A stretch of 64,000 nucleotides of DNA, from the NCBI GenBank assembly GCA_945871905.1, contig CAMBXL010000005.1:1-64000 (forward strand), written 5' to 3'. Below, piece by piece: positions 45,506 to 53,469 of the stretch. A program made the translations under genes and the position numbers. The notes beneath the pieces were generated by a model, which had not been told where the DNA came from, did no database searches, and was given only the letters and a program-made list of their open reading frames with translations. Position 1 is the first letter of the stretch, and every line of letters begins with the position of its first letter. This DNA is from Chitinophaga pinensis. Its GTDB lineage: Bacteria > Bacteroidota > Bacteroidia > NS11-12g > UBA955.

Positions 45506-46240
45506 ATGGGAATATGTAGTGCAATAATTATTGACGATCAAAAAGAAGCTATAGAATCATTAAGTAAAATGATTGCTCATTTTTTTAATGAAGATATTAA
45601 AATTATAGGCACCTTCAACTCCGGGGAAGAAGCCATAACTTTTTTATCGGAGAAAGAACCTGATCTTATTTTTATTGATATTGAAATGCCTGACTTAAGT
45701 GGGCTAGAAACCATAAACTTGCTACCCAATAATAACAAAGCAAAAATTATTATCATATCAGGTAATGAAAAATATGCTATTGAAGCTTTAAAATACAATG
45801 TATATGATTATTTACTAAAACCATTTTCTATATCTGATTTTAAAACCTTTATCAAAAGAATAAATAATGAAAACGAAACCAACAATTCTAAAAATGAGCA
45901 TTTAAAATCAAATACTATCGTGATTGTCTGCAAAACAAAGACCTATTTCTTGGAATTTCCGCTTATTAATCACATTCAGTCTTTAGCATCTCATTCAATC
46001 ATCCATTTACAAAATAAAGAAATACTAATACCCAAATCCTTAAAGTATTTTGAAGATATACTTCCACAAACTCTTTTTTTCTCACCCAATAGAAGTCATC
46101 TTGTCAATTTAAACTTTGTTAAAGAAATACGCAAATCAGAAGTTAATGGCGTTATTATGGTTTTGAAAGACGACTCTATAATTGAAATGTCCAAAAAGAA
46201 AAAAGCTAACTTTATGTCTCAATTCAAATATAAGTTTTAG
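45506..46240 (+). CDS. LytTR family response regulator (second copy)
   Basis: 244 residues, receiver plus LytTR, paralogous to 37407. The acidic pair D10/D11, phosphoacceptor D58 (IFIDIEMPDLSG) and K105 (YLLKP) are intact. The DNA-binding part (INHIQSLASHSIIHLQNKEILIPKSLKYF, FSPNRSHLVNLNFVKEI) is complete. There is no adjacent kinase; the sensor at 38121 is the nearest candidate partner. Followed by a terminator-like hairpin at 46293. Confidence 0.9.
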   Translation: MGICSAIIIDDQKEAIESLSKMIAHFFNEDIKIIGTFNSGEEAITFLSEKEPDLIFIDIEMPDLSGLETINLLPNNNKAKIIIISGNEKYAIEALKYNVYDYLLKPFSISDFKTFIKRINNENETNNSKNEHLKSNTIVIVCKTKTYFLEFPLINHIQSLASHSIIHLQNKEILIPKSLKYFEDILPQTLFFSPNRSHLVNLNFVKEIRKSEVNGVIMVLKDDSIIEMSKKKKANFMSQFKYKF

Positions 46241-46292
46241 TTATTGGGGTGTTCAAAAAGTTATAAATATCTTGTTCATTTTTACGCCCTTA

Positions 46293-46318
46293 AGCCGTTA
46301 AACGGCTGGTCTTTTTTA
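46293..46318 (+). terminator. terminator-like hairpin, first copy of a repeated element
   Basis: AGCCGT-TAA-ACGGCT (46293-46307), then GG-TC and six T. It ends the LytTR transcript. The same unit, with AGCCGTTACACGGCTGG and TCTTTTTTTAT, recurs at 47824-47852 and, slightly changed, at 47944-47972, on the other side of the Abi gene. Confidence 0.7.
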
Positions 46319-46363
46319 TGCCAGTAAATAATACCAATCATTTCAGTTGTAAAATAATTTGTG

Positions 46364-46395
46364 TTTGAGATAAATTAAAAAAAATTGTACATTTG
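46364..46395 (+). promoter_or_regulatory. strong Bacteroidota promoter for the Abi leader and gene
   Basis: TTTG at 46364-46367, exactly 20 bases, TACATTTG at 46388-46395. This is the best promoter match in the window. Transcription should start near 46401, five bases before the hairpin. Confidence 0.72.
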
Positions 46396-46400
46396 CATCA

Positions 46401-46449
46401 ACAGTACCCGCTAGCATACCGTAAGATCTGCTAGCGGGTCATTCTTTTT
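46401..46449 (+). ncRNA. hairpin leader RNA in front of the Abi gene
   Basis: The predicted transcript opens with a perfect 11-base stem, ACCCGCTAGCA (46406-46416) and TGCTAGCGGGT (46429-46439), a 12-base loop TACCGTAAGATC, and then CATTCTTTTTAT. The T-rich tail could end a short RNA of about 50 bases or act as an attenuator, with some transcripts continuing into the gene at 46456. A structured RNA has been described before some abiF genes; I could not compare it with this one. No homology claim is made. Confidence 0.5.
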
Positions 46450-46455
46450 ATAGCT

Positions 46456-47379
46456 TTGGCAAACAAAACTCCATCTTCTATTGCAGATCAAATAGCCTTG
46501 TTGAAACAAAGGGGTATGCTTTTCAATGACGAGCAATCTGCACACCACTTTTTAGAAAACATTAGTTACTACCGTCTTAAAGGCTATTGGTGGGACATGC
46601 AAGCTGATATTGCTTTACACACATTAAAACCAAATACCTATTTCGAGGATATTATCGAGCGATATAACTTCGATAGGCGATTAAGATTAATTCTATTTGA
46701 TGCAATTGAAAGAATTGAAATTGCATTAAGAACAAAAATGATTTATCATTTATCAATTGCCTATGGAAGCTTGTGGTATTTAGATTCTAACTTATTCGAA
46801 ACTATAAGTTTACCTTCCAATCCATCGGTAACAATTCATCAAAATACAATTATTGAACTGAAAAAAGAGTTTTCCCGAAGTCAGGAAATTTTCATTAAAG
46901 ACCAAAGAAATAGATATCCGAATCAAGATGCTGATTCTTGGAAAATTCTAGAAGTTGCTTCAATGGGAACATTATCAAAGTTTTACAAAAACCTAAAACA
47001 TCAATTGCCTGAAAAGGCAACAATTGCAAAAGAAATGGGACTAAACTTGCATAGCGAACTTTCTAGTTGGTTAGAAGCAATTACCTATGTTAGAAATATC
47101 ATTGCACACCATTCCAGACTTTGGAGTAGGAATATGGTTAAAATTCCTATTGAAAGAATAAATAATCCAAAATCAGACTGGTTGAATAGTGCGTTACTTC
47201 CAGTGCAATGCAAAAAACCATTTTTGATTATAACAACAATGATTTATGTTTGTAATGAGGTTACACCCAACCATCAGATTAAGAAGAAAATTCTAGATCT
47301 TTTTACAACGTCTCACAATCTCCCGATTTATAAATTAGGCTTTTTAAACAATTGGCAAAAGCACCCAATCTGGAAATAA
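46456..47379 (+). CDS. Abi family (Abi_2 / AbiD-AbiF type) abortive-infection protein
   Basis: 307 residues from a TTG start. The N-terminal region (IALLKQRGMLFND, LENISYYRLKGYW) is the Abi_2 hallmark. Near the C terminus RNIIAHH (213-219) fits the HEPN RNase motif R-x4-H, with R213 and H218. HEPN proteins cut RNA and stop growth during phage infection; in the abiF group an associated small RNA is thought to restrain the toxin. All catalytic residues are present, so the gene looks functional. It stands alone with its own promoter and hairpin leader, next to repeats and a tRNA gene. Confidence 0.85.
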   Translation: MANKTPSSIADQIALLKQRGMLFNDEQSAHHFLENISYYRLKGYWWDMQADIALHTLKPNTYFEDIIERYNFDRRLRLILFDAIERIEIALRTKMIYHLSIAYGSLWYLDSNLFETISLPSNPSVTIHQNTIIELKKEFSRSQEIFIKDQRNRYPNQDADSWKILEVASMGTLSKFYKNLKHQLPEKATIAKEMGLNLHSELSSWLEAITYVRNIIAHHSRLWSRNMVKIPIERINNPKSDWLNSALLPVQCKKPFLIITTMIYVCNEVTPNHQIKKKILDLFTTSHNLPIYKLGFLNNWQKHPIWK

Positions 47380-47492
47380 TATTGGCGCTGTATTTTTTAC
47401 ACTAACAATTGTGCTGTTGGTGAGCGCATTATTTTTGCAACCCATATTGGTGCTAACTGAATCTGTTTTTTAATGTTTTTAATATCCTGTTC

Positions 47493-47762
47493 TTATGTCT
47501 TGTTCCTAATCTGCGTTATCATTACAATAGTTATATAGTCCTTACAAATTTGTATAATTGCAAGTAGAATTAGGCCTGCTTTAGTACCAGCTCCAATCAT
47601 ATTTCTAGGGTTGGTAGGTTTCAATAGAATCTTCTGTTTACCAAAACATATTTTTCTATTATGACCACTTATATAGAACTCTATATACAACGGTAAATTA
47701 GTTTTAAAAAACAAATTAAATTTGCAACGTGCCCTCCATTTGCTTGAGCTAAGCTCAGACAA
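47493..47762 (-). CDS. small putative protein, weak support
   Basis: An open frame of 89 codons between the Abi gene and the tandem repeats, with one hydrophobic segment (about residues 60-82, GAGTKAGLILLAIIQICKDY). No family recognised. Its first seven codons lie in the repeat unit, so the real start may be internal. No promoter or ribosome signal is seen. It is the only sizeable frame in this non-coding stretch and could be a remnant. Confidence 0.2.
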   Translation of the reverse strand: MSELSSSKWRARCKFNLFFKTNLPLYIEFYISGHNRKICFGKQKILLKPTNPRNMIGAGTKAGLILLAIIQICKDYITIVMITQIRNKT

Positions 47763-48008
47763 AATTCTCAGAGATTATTGACATGATCTCTATGTGGGGT
47801 GGCTTCAAGATTCTACAAAACCTAGCCGTTACACGGCTGGTCTTTTTTTATACCCTTTTTTGTGCTTGAGCTAAGCTCAGACAAAATTCTCAGAGATTAT
47901 TGACATGATCTCTATGTGGGGTGGCTTCATGACTCTACAAAACCTAGCCATTACATGGCTGGTCTTTTTTTATGCCCTTTTTTGTGCTTGAGCTATGCTC
48001 AGACAAAA
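47741..48008. repeat. 122-base tandem direct repeat, 2.2 copies, with embedded terminators
   Basis: Units begin at TGCTTGAGCT: 47741, 47863 and a partial third at 47985 (period 122). Units 1 and 2 are almost identical. Each contains a dyad TGAGC-TAA-GCTCA, an AGAGAT/ATCTCT hairpin, AGATTCTACAAAACC (AGACTCTACAAAACC in unit 2), a terminator-like AGCC(G/A)TTACA(C/T)GGCTGGTC hairpin and a run of T. AAGATTCTACAAAACC is also the sequence just after the CCA end of the tRNA, read on the minus strand. The last unit and the tRNA terminator meet tail to tail. Confidence 0.85.
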
Positions 48009-48017
48009 AAAGGGTAT

Positions 48018-48043
48018 AAAAAAAACCTCAATAAAATTGAGGT
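48018..48043 (-). terminator. intrinsic terminator of tRNA-Ser
   Basis: On the minus strand, ACCTCAA-TTTTA-TTGAGGT followed by eight T (the A-run 48018-48025 on the plus strand). It ends the tRNA transcript 13 bases past the CCA. Confidence 0.85.
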
Positions 48044-48055
48044 TTTGTAGAATCT

Positions 48056-48143
48056 TGGCGGAGAGTAAGAGATTCGAACTCTTGATACCTTGCGATATAC
48101 ACGCTTTCCAAGCGTGCTCCTTAAACCACTCGGACAACTCTCC
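48056..48143 (-). tRNA. tRNA-Ser(GGA)
   Basis: 88 bases including an encoded CCA. Acceptor GGAGAGT/ACTCTCC plus G and CCA. The anticodon stem CACGC/GCGTG holds loop TTGGAAA with anticodon GGA. A long variable arm (TATCGCAAGGTATC) marks a class II serine tRNA, and the T arm is AAGAG-TTCGAAT-CTCTT. All arms are intact. Confidence 0.96.
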
Positions 48144-48444
48144 TTTTTATAATGGATTGCAAAATTAATGTTTTTTACATCAAAAATGATTAGTTTTATT
48201 CTAAAATTTCTTTTAAAAATTGAAACTATATTATCTTTTTTAAATCTATAATAGGCTAATAATTTATTTTGTTCTTTTTTTTAATAATACAATATTTATT
48301 ATAAAAAAATTACATTTATTTTAGGTGGATATACTCTATCGAACAAAAAAGCACACCATAAATAAATTTTAAGTAATTAAAAATCAAAAACTTATTAGTT
48401 TTAAATTATTTTTTAAATTATTCTTAATTTAATATATTTGCAAT
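48144..48444. other. AT-rich gap before the type IX cargo operon
   Basis: 301 bases with no supported gene. The only clear signal is TATATTTG at 48433-48440, whose last base is four bases before the ATG at 48445. No TTTG box is seen at the expected distance. Transcription from this box would give a leaderless mRNA. The start of the tRNA transcript must also lie here, but I see no convincing minus-strand box. Confidence 0.4.
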
Positions 48445-48966
48445 ATGATTTTCAGAATATACTTAATTTTAATATTATTTACAACTAGTATTAAAATAAA
48501 TGCCCAAAATGTACATTTCCAAAATACAGATGGTAGCAAAACCAGTTACAACTTAAATGATGTTCGTAAAGTAACAATGGAAAATAACAAAGTGCAAGTG
48601 CACATGAAAGACGGCAACTTGTACGAGCGCGATATGGCAGCTTTGCAAAACTACAGATTTGATGAGAATCAAAGCACTTCAGTTATTGATAATATTATTA
48701 ATGAAGGAAATCAATTACAACTTGTAATTTTCCCTAATCCTACAGATAATTTGGCTCATATAACTTACACTCTAAAAAATGCGGATAATATAAAATGTAC
48801 TATTTTGGATTTACAAGGCAAAGTAGTAAAAGAAATAAATGTAGGCAAACAAAGTATAGGTGAGCAAAAACAATCTATTTCACTTGAAAATTTAGCCGCC
48901 GGTAATTACACGGTTCAAATTCAAGGTCAAAATTTTAGTATCCACAAGAAAATTGTTAAACAATAA
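48445..48966 (+). CDS. small type IX secreted protein with type A sorting domain
   Basis: 173 residues. Signal peptide ends near SIKINAQ (21). A short domain (NVHFQNTDGSKTSYNLNDVRKVTME) is related to the repeats at the start of the next protein. Residues 90-173 are a type A C-terminal sorting domain (VIFPNPTDNLAHITYTL, ILDLQGKVVKEI, LAAGNYTVQIQ, HKKIVK). It is exported by the type IX system and anchored or released at the surface. Its stop overlaps the next start by one base (TAATG). Confidence 0.83.
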   Translation: MIFRIYLILILFTTSIKINAQNVHFQNTDGSKTSYNLNDVRKVTMENNKVQVHMKDGNLYERDMAALQNYRFDENQSTSVIDNIINEGNQLQLVIFPNPTDNLAHITYTLKNADNIKCTILDLQGKVVKEINVGKQSIGEQKQSISLENLAAGNYTVQIQGQNFSIHKKIVKQ

Positions 48967-51197
48967 TGAAAAAGATAATTTTTAGTTTAATTGGCATTTG
49001 TACCTTATTTTCATCAAATGCACAAAGTAATATGGTCATTCATCAAGGCAATGGCTCTATTCTTAGTTTACCATTACAATCCATTGATAGTGTTAGATTT
49101 ATACTTATACCTTCTCCTGTTACAAAAAAAATATTTCAAAACAACGGTAATATCTTGAGTTTATCTGTAGCAGACATTGATAGTATTACATACAAAATCC
49201 CTAATAGAAGTTCATTACCAACTATAAGTAGCCAAACTGTAACAGTATTATCTAGTTCTTCTGCATATGGTGGAGGAAGTATTAGTGCAGATGGTGGTTC
49301 AGTTGTGACTCAGAGAGGTGTTTGCTGGAATACATCTCCTAATCCTACTATTGCTAATAATTTCACAGTAGATGGGTCGGGTTTAGGAGTATACAACAGT
49401 ACAATGCAACCACTTTCTCCGGCTACAACATATTACATGAGAGCCTATGCAACTAATTCTAATGGAACATCATATGGCAATCAAATTTCATTTGTAACAA
49501 ATAATCCTAACACAAATGGTAGTTTACCAACAGTTTTATCAGAAAATATTGAATTAATTAAGAATTTTGGTTTGTTTTCAGGTGGAAATGTAACAAATGA
49601 CGGGGGACTTGTAGTAACTTCACGAGGTGTTTGTTGGGCTGTTGGAACAACACCAACTATTAACAACAATAGATCTATCGATGGTGCTGGTGTTGGAGTA
49701 TACATTAGTGGTTTTGAGAACTTACAACCTAATACTCAATATTTTGTTAGAGCATACGCTACAAATGATGCAGGTACTGCTTATGGCAACTCATTTGCAT
49801 TTAACACTTCTGATTTCCCGGAATTGTTTTCTGACACATTCAAAAGCAGAACATACTGTGATATTTCTTATAACAATGTTAATTATGATAAATATGGTTA
49901 TAGTTATTTTAATTACAATCAACCTATTTATGATATTGGACTATTTGAGGCAAAATTTAGATTGCCATGGAAATTATCTTCATCAGGTTACAAGGAATAT
50001 GGAATAGTATGGTCAAAATCCATTAATCCTAAAATAAACGGTAATAAAAAAACCATCGTTGAAGAATTTATAGTTACAGCTCAACAAAATGATTGTGGGG
50101 TTTGGAGAGTAATAAACGGTCAAAACATAATTGGCCAAAAACTTATAATTGATTCCTCATTTACGATAACTAATTTAGAAAAAGGTGCTGAATATTTTGT
50201 TCGCGTGTATGCAAAACACAGTAAAGGCTATATTTATTCTAAAAACTACAGTTTTAAAACGAAATCAGGCATTCCAAACGTTAAAATTAATAACATAAAC
50301 TACATTACAGCAAAAACAGCAAACATCCCATTTGAAATTACTGAAACTAATGGTTCAACTATTAATAAAATTGATGTTTTAACTAGCCTAAATAAAAATA
50401 CAGGATTTGTGAATGATGAGTTTTATGACAATCCTCCGATTAATCAAACACTTGATTGGTATTTAACTCAATTAAAACCCTCAACTAAATATTATTTTAA
50501 GTTATTTTTTGAAACAAATACTGGAACATATTATAGCTTTGTAGATAGTTTTACAACAATTCCCGAATTTATGTATCAAGCTGGACAAGGCGTTACATTT
50601 GACAATCACAACTACAAAACTATTCAATTAGGTAATGGTCAAGAATGGTTTCAAGAAAATTTAAAAACGTCTATTTATTCCAATGGTGATCCTATTCTTA
50701 AAATTAACAATTTAACAGATTGGAATTCGACATCAAATGGAGCCTGGGTATACTATAACTATGATAGTATTAACAATAATACAATTGGAAAGTTGTATAA
50801 TTATTATTCCATTACAGAAAGTAGAAATATTTGTCCATTAGGATGGCATATTCCTACTCAAAATGACTGGGATAGTTTATTATCATTCATTAATCCATCT
50901 ATTGATAAAAACTGCTCAAGTTGTTGGGTTGGAACTCAAGCCATTCAAATAAAAATCGACAATAGTTCATTCTGGCCGAATATCAATTATGCCAATAATG
51001 AAAGTGGATTTTCAGCCTTACCAGGTGGCTTAATAAATGAATTTGGTTTTTCTAGTATCAACAATGGAATCTTTGGAACTTCAACTTATGATACTGATAA
51101 ATATACTGTCTATCTTTTAAGAAATGACACTTTAAACATTGGACGTATTTTTGAGGATAAAAAAGTTGGATCTTCAATTAGATGTGTTAAAAATTAA
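48966..51197 (+). CDS. FISUMP-domain surface protein with fibronectin-like repeats
   Basis: 743 residues. After the signal peptide come two copies of a short motif (GNGSILSLPLQSIDSVRF and NGNILSLSVADIDSITY), then two well-formed repeats of about 95 residues (RGVCWNTSPNPTI to YYMRAYATNSNGTSYG; RGVCWAVGTTPTI to YFVRAYATNDAGTAYG) and two diverged ones. The last 170 residues are a FISUMP domain (GQEWFQENLKTSIYSNGD, CPLGWHIPTQNDWDSLL, SGFSALPGG, SIRCVKN). Such proteins are cell-surface or envelope proteins with an unknown ligand. No C-terminal sorting domain is seen, so its neighbour may guide or pair with it. Confidence 0.82.
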   Translation: MKKIIFSLIGICTLFSSNAQSNMVIHQGNGSILSLPLQSIDSVRFILIPSPVTKKIFQNNGNILSLSVADIDSITYKIPNRSSLPTISSQTVTVLSSSSAYGGGSISADGGSVVTQRGVCWNTSPNPTIANNFTVDGSGLGVYNSTMQPLSPATTYYMRAYATNSNGTSYGNQISFVTNNPNTNGSLPTVLSENIELIKNFGLFSGGNVTNDGGLVVTSRGVCWAVGTTPTINNNRSIDGAGVGVYISGFENLQPNTQYFVRAYATNDAGTAYGNSFAFNTSDFPELFSDTFKSRTYCDISYNNVNYDKYGYSYFNYNQPIYDIGLFEAKFRLPWKLSSSGYKEYGIVWSKSINPKINGNKKTIVEEFIVTAQQNDCGVWRVINGQNIIGQKLIIDSSFTITNLEKGAEYFVRVYAKHSKGYIYSKNYSFKTKSGIPNVKINNINYITAKTANIPFEITETNGSTINKIDVLTSLNKNTGFVNDEFYDNPPINQTLDWYLTQLKPSTKYYFKLFFETNTGTYYSFVDSFTTIPEFMYQAGQGVTFDNHNYKTIQLGNGQEWFQENLKTSIYSNGDPILKINNLTDWNSTSNGAWVYYNYDSINNNTIGKLYNYYSITESRNICPLGWHIPTQNDWDSLLSFINPSIDKNCSSCWVGTQAIQIKIDNSSFWPNINYANNESGFSALPGGLINEFGFSSINNGIFGTSTYDTDKYTVYLLRNDTLNIGRIFEDKKVGSSIRCVKN

Positions 51198-51202
51198 ACC
51201 TT

Positions 51203-51251
51203 TTGATTTAATATAAGTAAATTATCAATTGATTTACTTATATTAAATCAA
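51203..51251 (+). terminator. long AT-rich hairpin after the FISUMP gene
   Basis: Arms of 20 perfectly paired bases (51203-51222 and 51232-51251) around a 9-base loop, starting 5 bases after the stop and followed by a T/C-rich stretch (51255-51280). Probably the operon terminator, unusually long and AT-only apart from a few pairs. Confidence 0.7.
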
Positions 51252-51260
51252 GCTCTTTCT

Positions 51261-51293
51261 TTTTGTCTCTTTCTTTTTTTAATTGTAGGTTTG
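51261..51293 (+). promoter_or_regulatory. Bacteroidota promoter for the rhodanese gene
   Basis: TTTTG at 51261-51265, 20 bases, TAGGTTTG at 51286-51293. The ATG at 51298 begins four bases after the box, so this transcript should be leaderless or nearly so. Confidence 0.6.
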
Positions 51294-51297
51294 TAAC

Positions 51298-51900
51298 ATG
51301 AAATTTATTGAATTGGACCAAATCCAACAGTATGAAATTCTGGATACTCGAATTCCCGACCTTTTTGAACGTGGTTTCATTCCCCGTTCTATCAACGTGG
51401 GTCTTAATGGTTCTTTTGAACAAAAAATAAAAACTGTATTTCCCAATACCTCTACCCCATTATTGGTTGTATCTGACAAAAATGAACTCTCACTCAATCA
51501 ATTAAATGAATTGGGTTACACCAATCTCGTTTTTTTAGAAAATGGTTTTAAAACATACGCCCAAGCACAATTGCCTATTGATGTTATTATCAGTGTGTCA
51601 ACTGAAGAGTTTGAACTCGACCTTAATTTTAACAATGAATTTGTTGTGGATGTTCGCAAACCCGAAAAATACAACAGTGGTCATGTGCTCGAAGCTATTA
51701 ATATCCCCTATACTGAACTGCCTACTCAAATTCACACTTTACCCAAAGACAAAGTTATTTACTTGTATTGTAGCAGTGGCTATAGCAGTATGATTGCCTC
51801 AAGTTTGCTCAGAAAAAATGGCTTTCTACTGATTAAAAATGTGTATGGAGGAATTGAACAAATTAGTAAAACTAAAATTCCAATTATTCAAAACGCTTGA
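51298..51900 (+). CDS. tandem rhodanese-like protein, second domain active
   Basis: 200 residues. Residues 105-195 are a rhodanese domain with VVDVRKPEKYNSGHV and the active-site loop YCSSGYSS, catalytic cysteine C158. Residues 1-95 repeat the fold (ILDTRIPDLFERGFIPRSINVG, LLVVSDKNE) without a cysteine, so that half is structural. It looks like the C-terminal part of the MBL-fold/rhodanese proteins, here free-standing. It probably handles persulfide sulfur. The next gene's TTG start overlaps its stop by four bases. Confidence 0.85.
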   Translation: MKFIELDQIQQYEILDTRIPDLFERGFIPRSINVGLNGSFEQKIKTVFPNTSTPLLVVSDKNELSLNQLNELGYTNLVFLENGFKTYAQAQLPIDVIISVSTEEFELDLNFNNEFVVDVRKPEKYNSGHVLEAINIPYTELPTQIHTLPKDKVIYLYCSSGYSSMIASSLLRKNGFLLIKNVYGGIEQISKTKIPIIQNA

Positions 51901-53432
51901 ACTTTATTCGCCGAATAAATCGAACAAATTTTATGCTTTTCGTGGCCTTTTGGCTGCTGTTCAATGCATTTATTGGTCGATTTGACAGCTTCAACAAACC
52001 ACCTATGGGGGTTCATCAAAGTGCGCAGTGTGATAGGCTCTCTTTGGCACAAAACTATTACTACAATGGTTTTCGCTTTTTTTATCCCGAAGTCAATGAA
52101 AATCGATGTATAGACGGCATCGTTTCGTGTGAATTTCCCTTGATGAGTTATTTGGCTGCGGGTTTATTTAAAATAGGCTCGTACAATGAGTTTTATTTTC
52201 GATTACTCAGTTTTTTAGTCTTTAGTATGGGTATCTATGCACTTTTTCTTCTGTTATTGCGTTATTTCAATCCATTTATTTCACTTGCCCTTATTGGATT
52301 GTTCAATGCCTCTCCTATTGTTCTTTTTTATGCCAATAACTTTTTGCCTGACATCGCCTCTCTTGGTCTTGCTTTGTGTGCTTGGTATTTCTTTTTCAAA
52401 GGATTTGTGGTTCATTCCTACTTACCGGCACAACTCACAAAAACAGATTCGCTCCTTTTTTGCTTAACCCTTAGTTTGAGTATTGCTATCAAAACTACCT
52501 CAATGATTCAGTGGCTTACCCTATTTTTTGTTGGTTTTATTGCCATACTCTTTCCAAGTAAATTCAAAATTCAAGCCCCAAAAATCCTATTCACGCTGCT
52601 TATAGTTTCTTTAATTACACCAGTTTCATGGTATTTTTGGAGTCAACATTTGGGTAAAACACACAACAGCGCCTATTTTTTAATGCAAATCCCCGACTTT
52701 ACCGGTTGGAATGATTATTTCGACGATTGGCATGTCTATTTGGCTAATTGGCCTTCGCAAACCTATACAGAACCAGTCATATACGTTTTGTTTGGTTTGT
52801 TAGTTTTAAATCTGTTTCTATACCCCTTTTTAAATAAAACTTTGTGGCTAATTTCCTCCATCAACACATTAGGAACTTTGGCTTTTTTATCATTAATGAT
52901 TCATCAATTTAAGTATCACGACTATTATGTATTGTGCTTACTTCCTTCTTTTTTTCTGAATTGGATTTCACTGGGGACTGCAATTAAACAGTTAAAACCT
53001 CAATTTTGGCTTATAAAAATCAGTGCTATTGTCCTTTTATTAGTTGGGCTCAACTATCAATTCAACTTTGGCAAGCGATACCTAAAAGAACGTTATACGC
53101 AAGGTAATTACTGGGAACAGTCTCACATTAACGCTTTTGACTATGGGGCGCTTAAAACACAATTAAACAATATCGGCATAAACAGAAAGGACTGTGTGAT
53201 GGTTGGTTATGACATTTCCCCCAATAATATTTTATATTACCTTCATTTGAATGGTTTTAGATTTTTTAAGGATCAAGATGAACGCTTAATCATAGAAAAC
53301 ATAGAACGAAGACATCCCAATATACTCATCAGCAATTCTAGCGATTTTGAACAACAAGTAATGCCTTATGTAAAAGGATTACAATTGGTTCATACATACA
53401 AAAACATCCGAGTTTACAACATTATATATTAA
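51897..53432 (+). CDS. GT39-like membrane glycosyltransferase
   Basis: 511 residues from a TTG start inside the last codons of the rhodanese gene. N-terminal helix then GVHQSAQCDRLSLAQNYY, FYPEVNEN and CEFPLMSYLAAGLFKIG, which resemble the first periplasmic loop of PMT/ArnT-type GT-C enzymes. About ten hydrophobic helices follow. The C-terminal 110 residues form a soluble part (DCVMVGYDISPNNILYYL). It likely uses a polyprenyl-linked sugar to decorate lipid or protein. Substrate unknown. It converges with the arylsulfotransferase-like gene. Confidence 0.68.
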   Translation: MNFIRRINRTNFMLFVAFWLLFNAFIGRFDSFNKPPMGVHQSAQCDRLSLAQNYYYNGFRFFYPEVNENRCIDGIVSCEFPLMSYLAAGLFKIGSYNEFYFRLLSFLVFSMGIYALFLLLLRYFNPFISLALIGLFNASPIVLFYANNFLPDIASLGLALCAWYFFFKGFVVHSYLPAQLTKTDSLLFCLTLSLSIAIKTTSMIQWLTLFFVGFIAILFPSKFKIQAPKILFTLLIVSLITPVSWYFWSQHLGKTHNSAYFLMQIPDFTGWNDYFDDWHVYLANWPSQTYTEPVIYVLFGLLVLNLFLYPFLNKTLWLISSINTLGTLAFLSLMIHQFKYHDYYVLCLLPSFFLNWISLGTAIKQLKPQFWLIKISAIVLLLVGLNYQFNFGKRYLKERYTQGNYWEQSHINAFDYGALKTQLNNIGINRKDCVMVGYDISPNNILYYLHLNGFRFFKDQDERLIIENIERRHPNILISNSSDFEQQVMPYVKGLQLVHTYKNIRVYNIIY

Positions 53433-53469
53433 TAATTAGTTCAATAAAACTGAAGAGGTATATAAAAAG

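Noticed and set aside
47741-48008. CRISPR array or degenerate tRNA genes in the tandem repeat
   Set aside because: Period 122 with no distinct spacers and no cas genes excludes CRISPR; no cloverleaf or TTCGA arm can be found inside the units.
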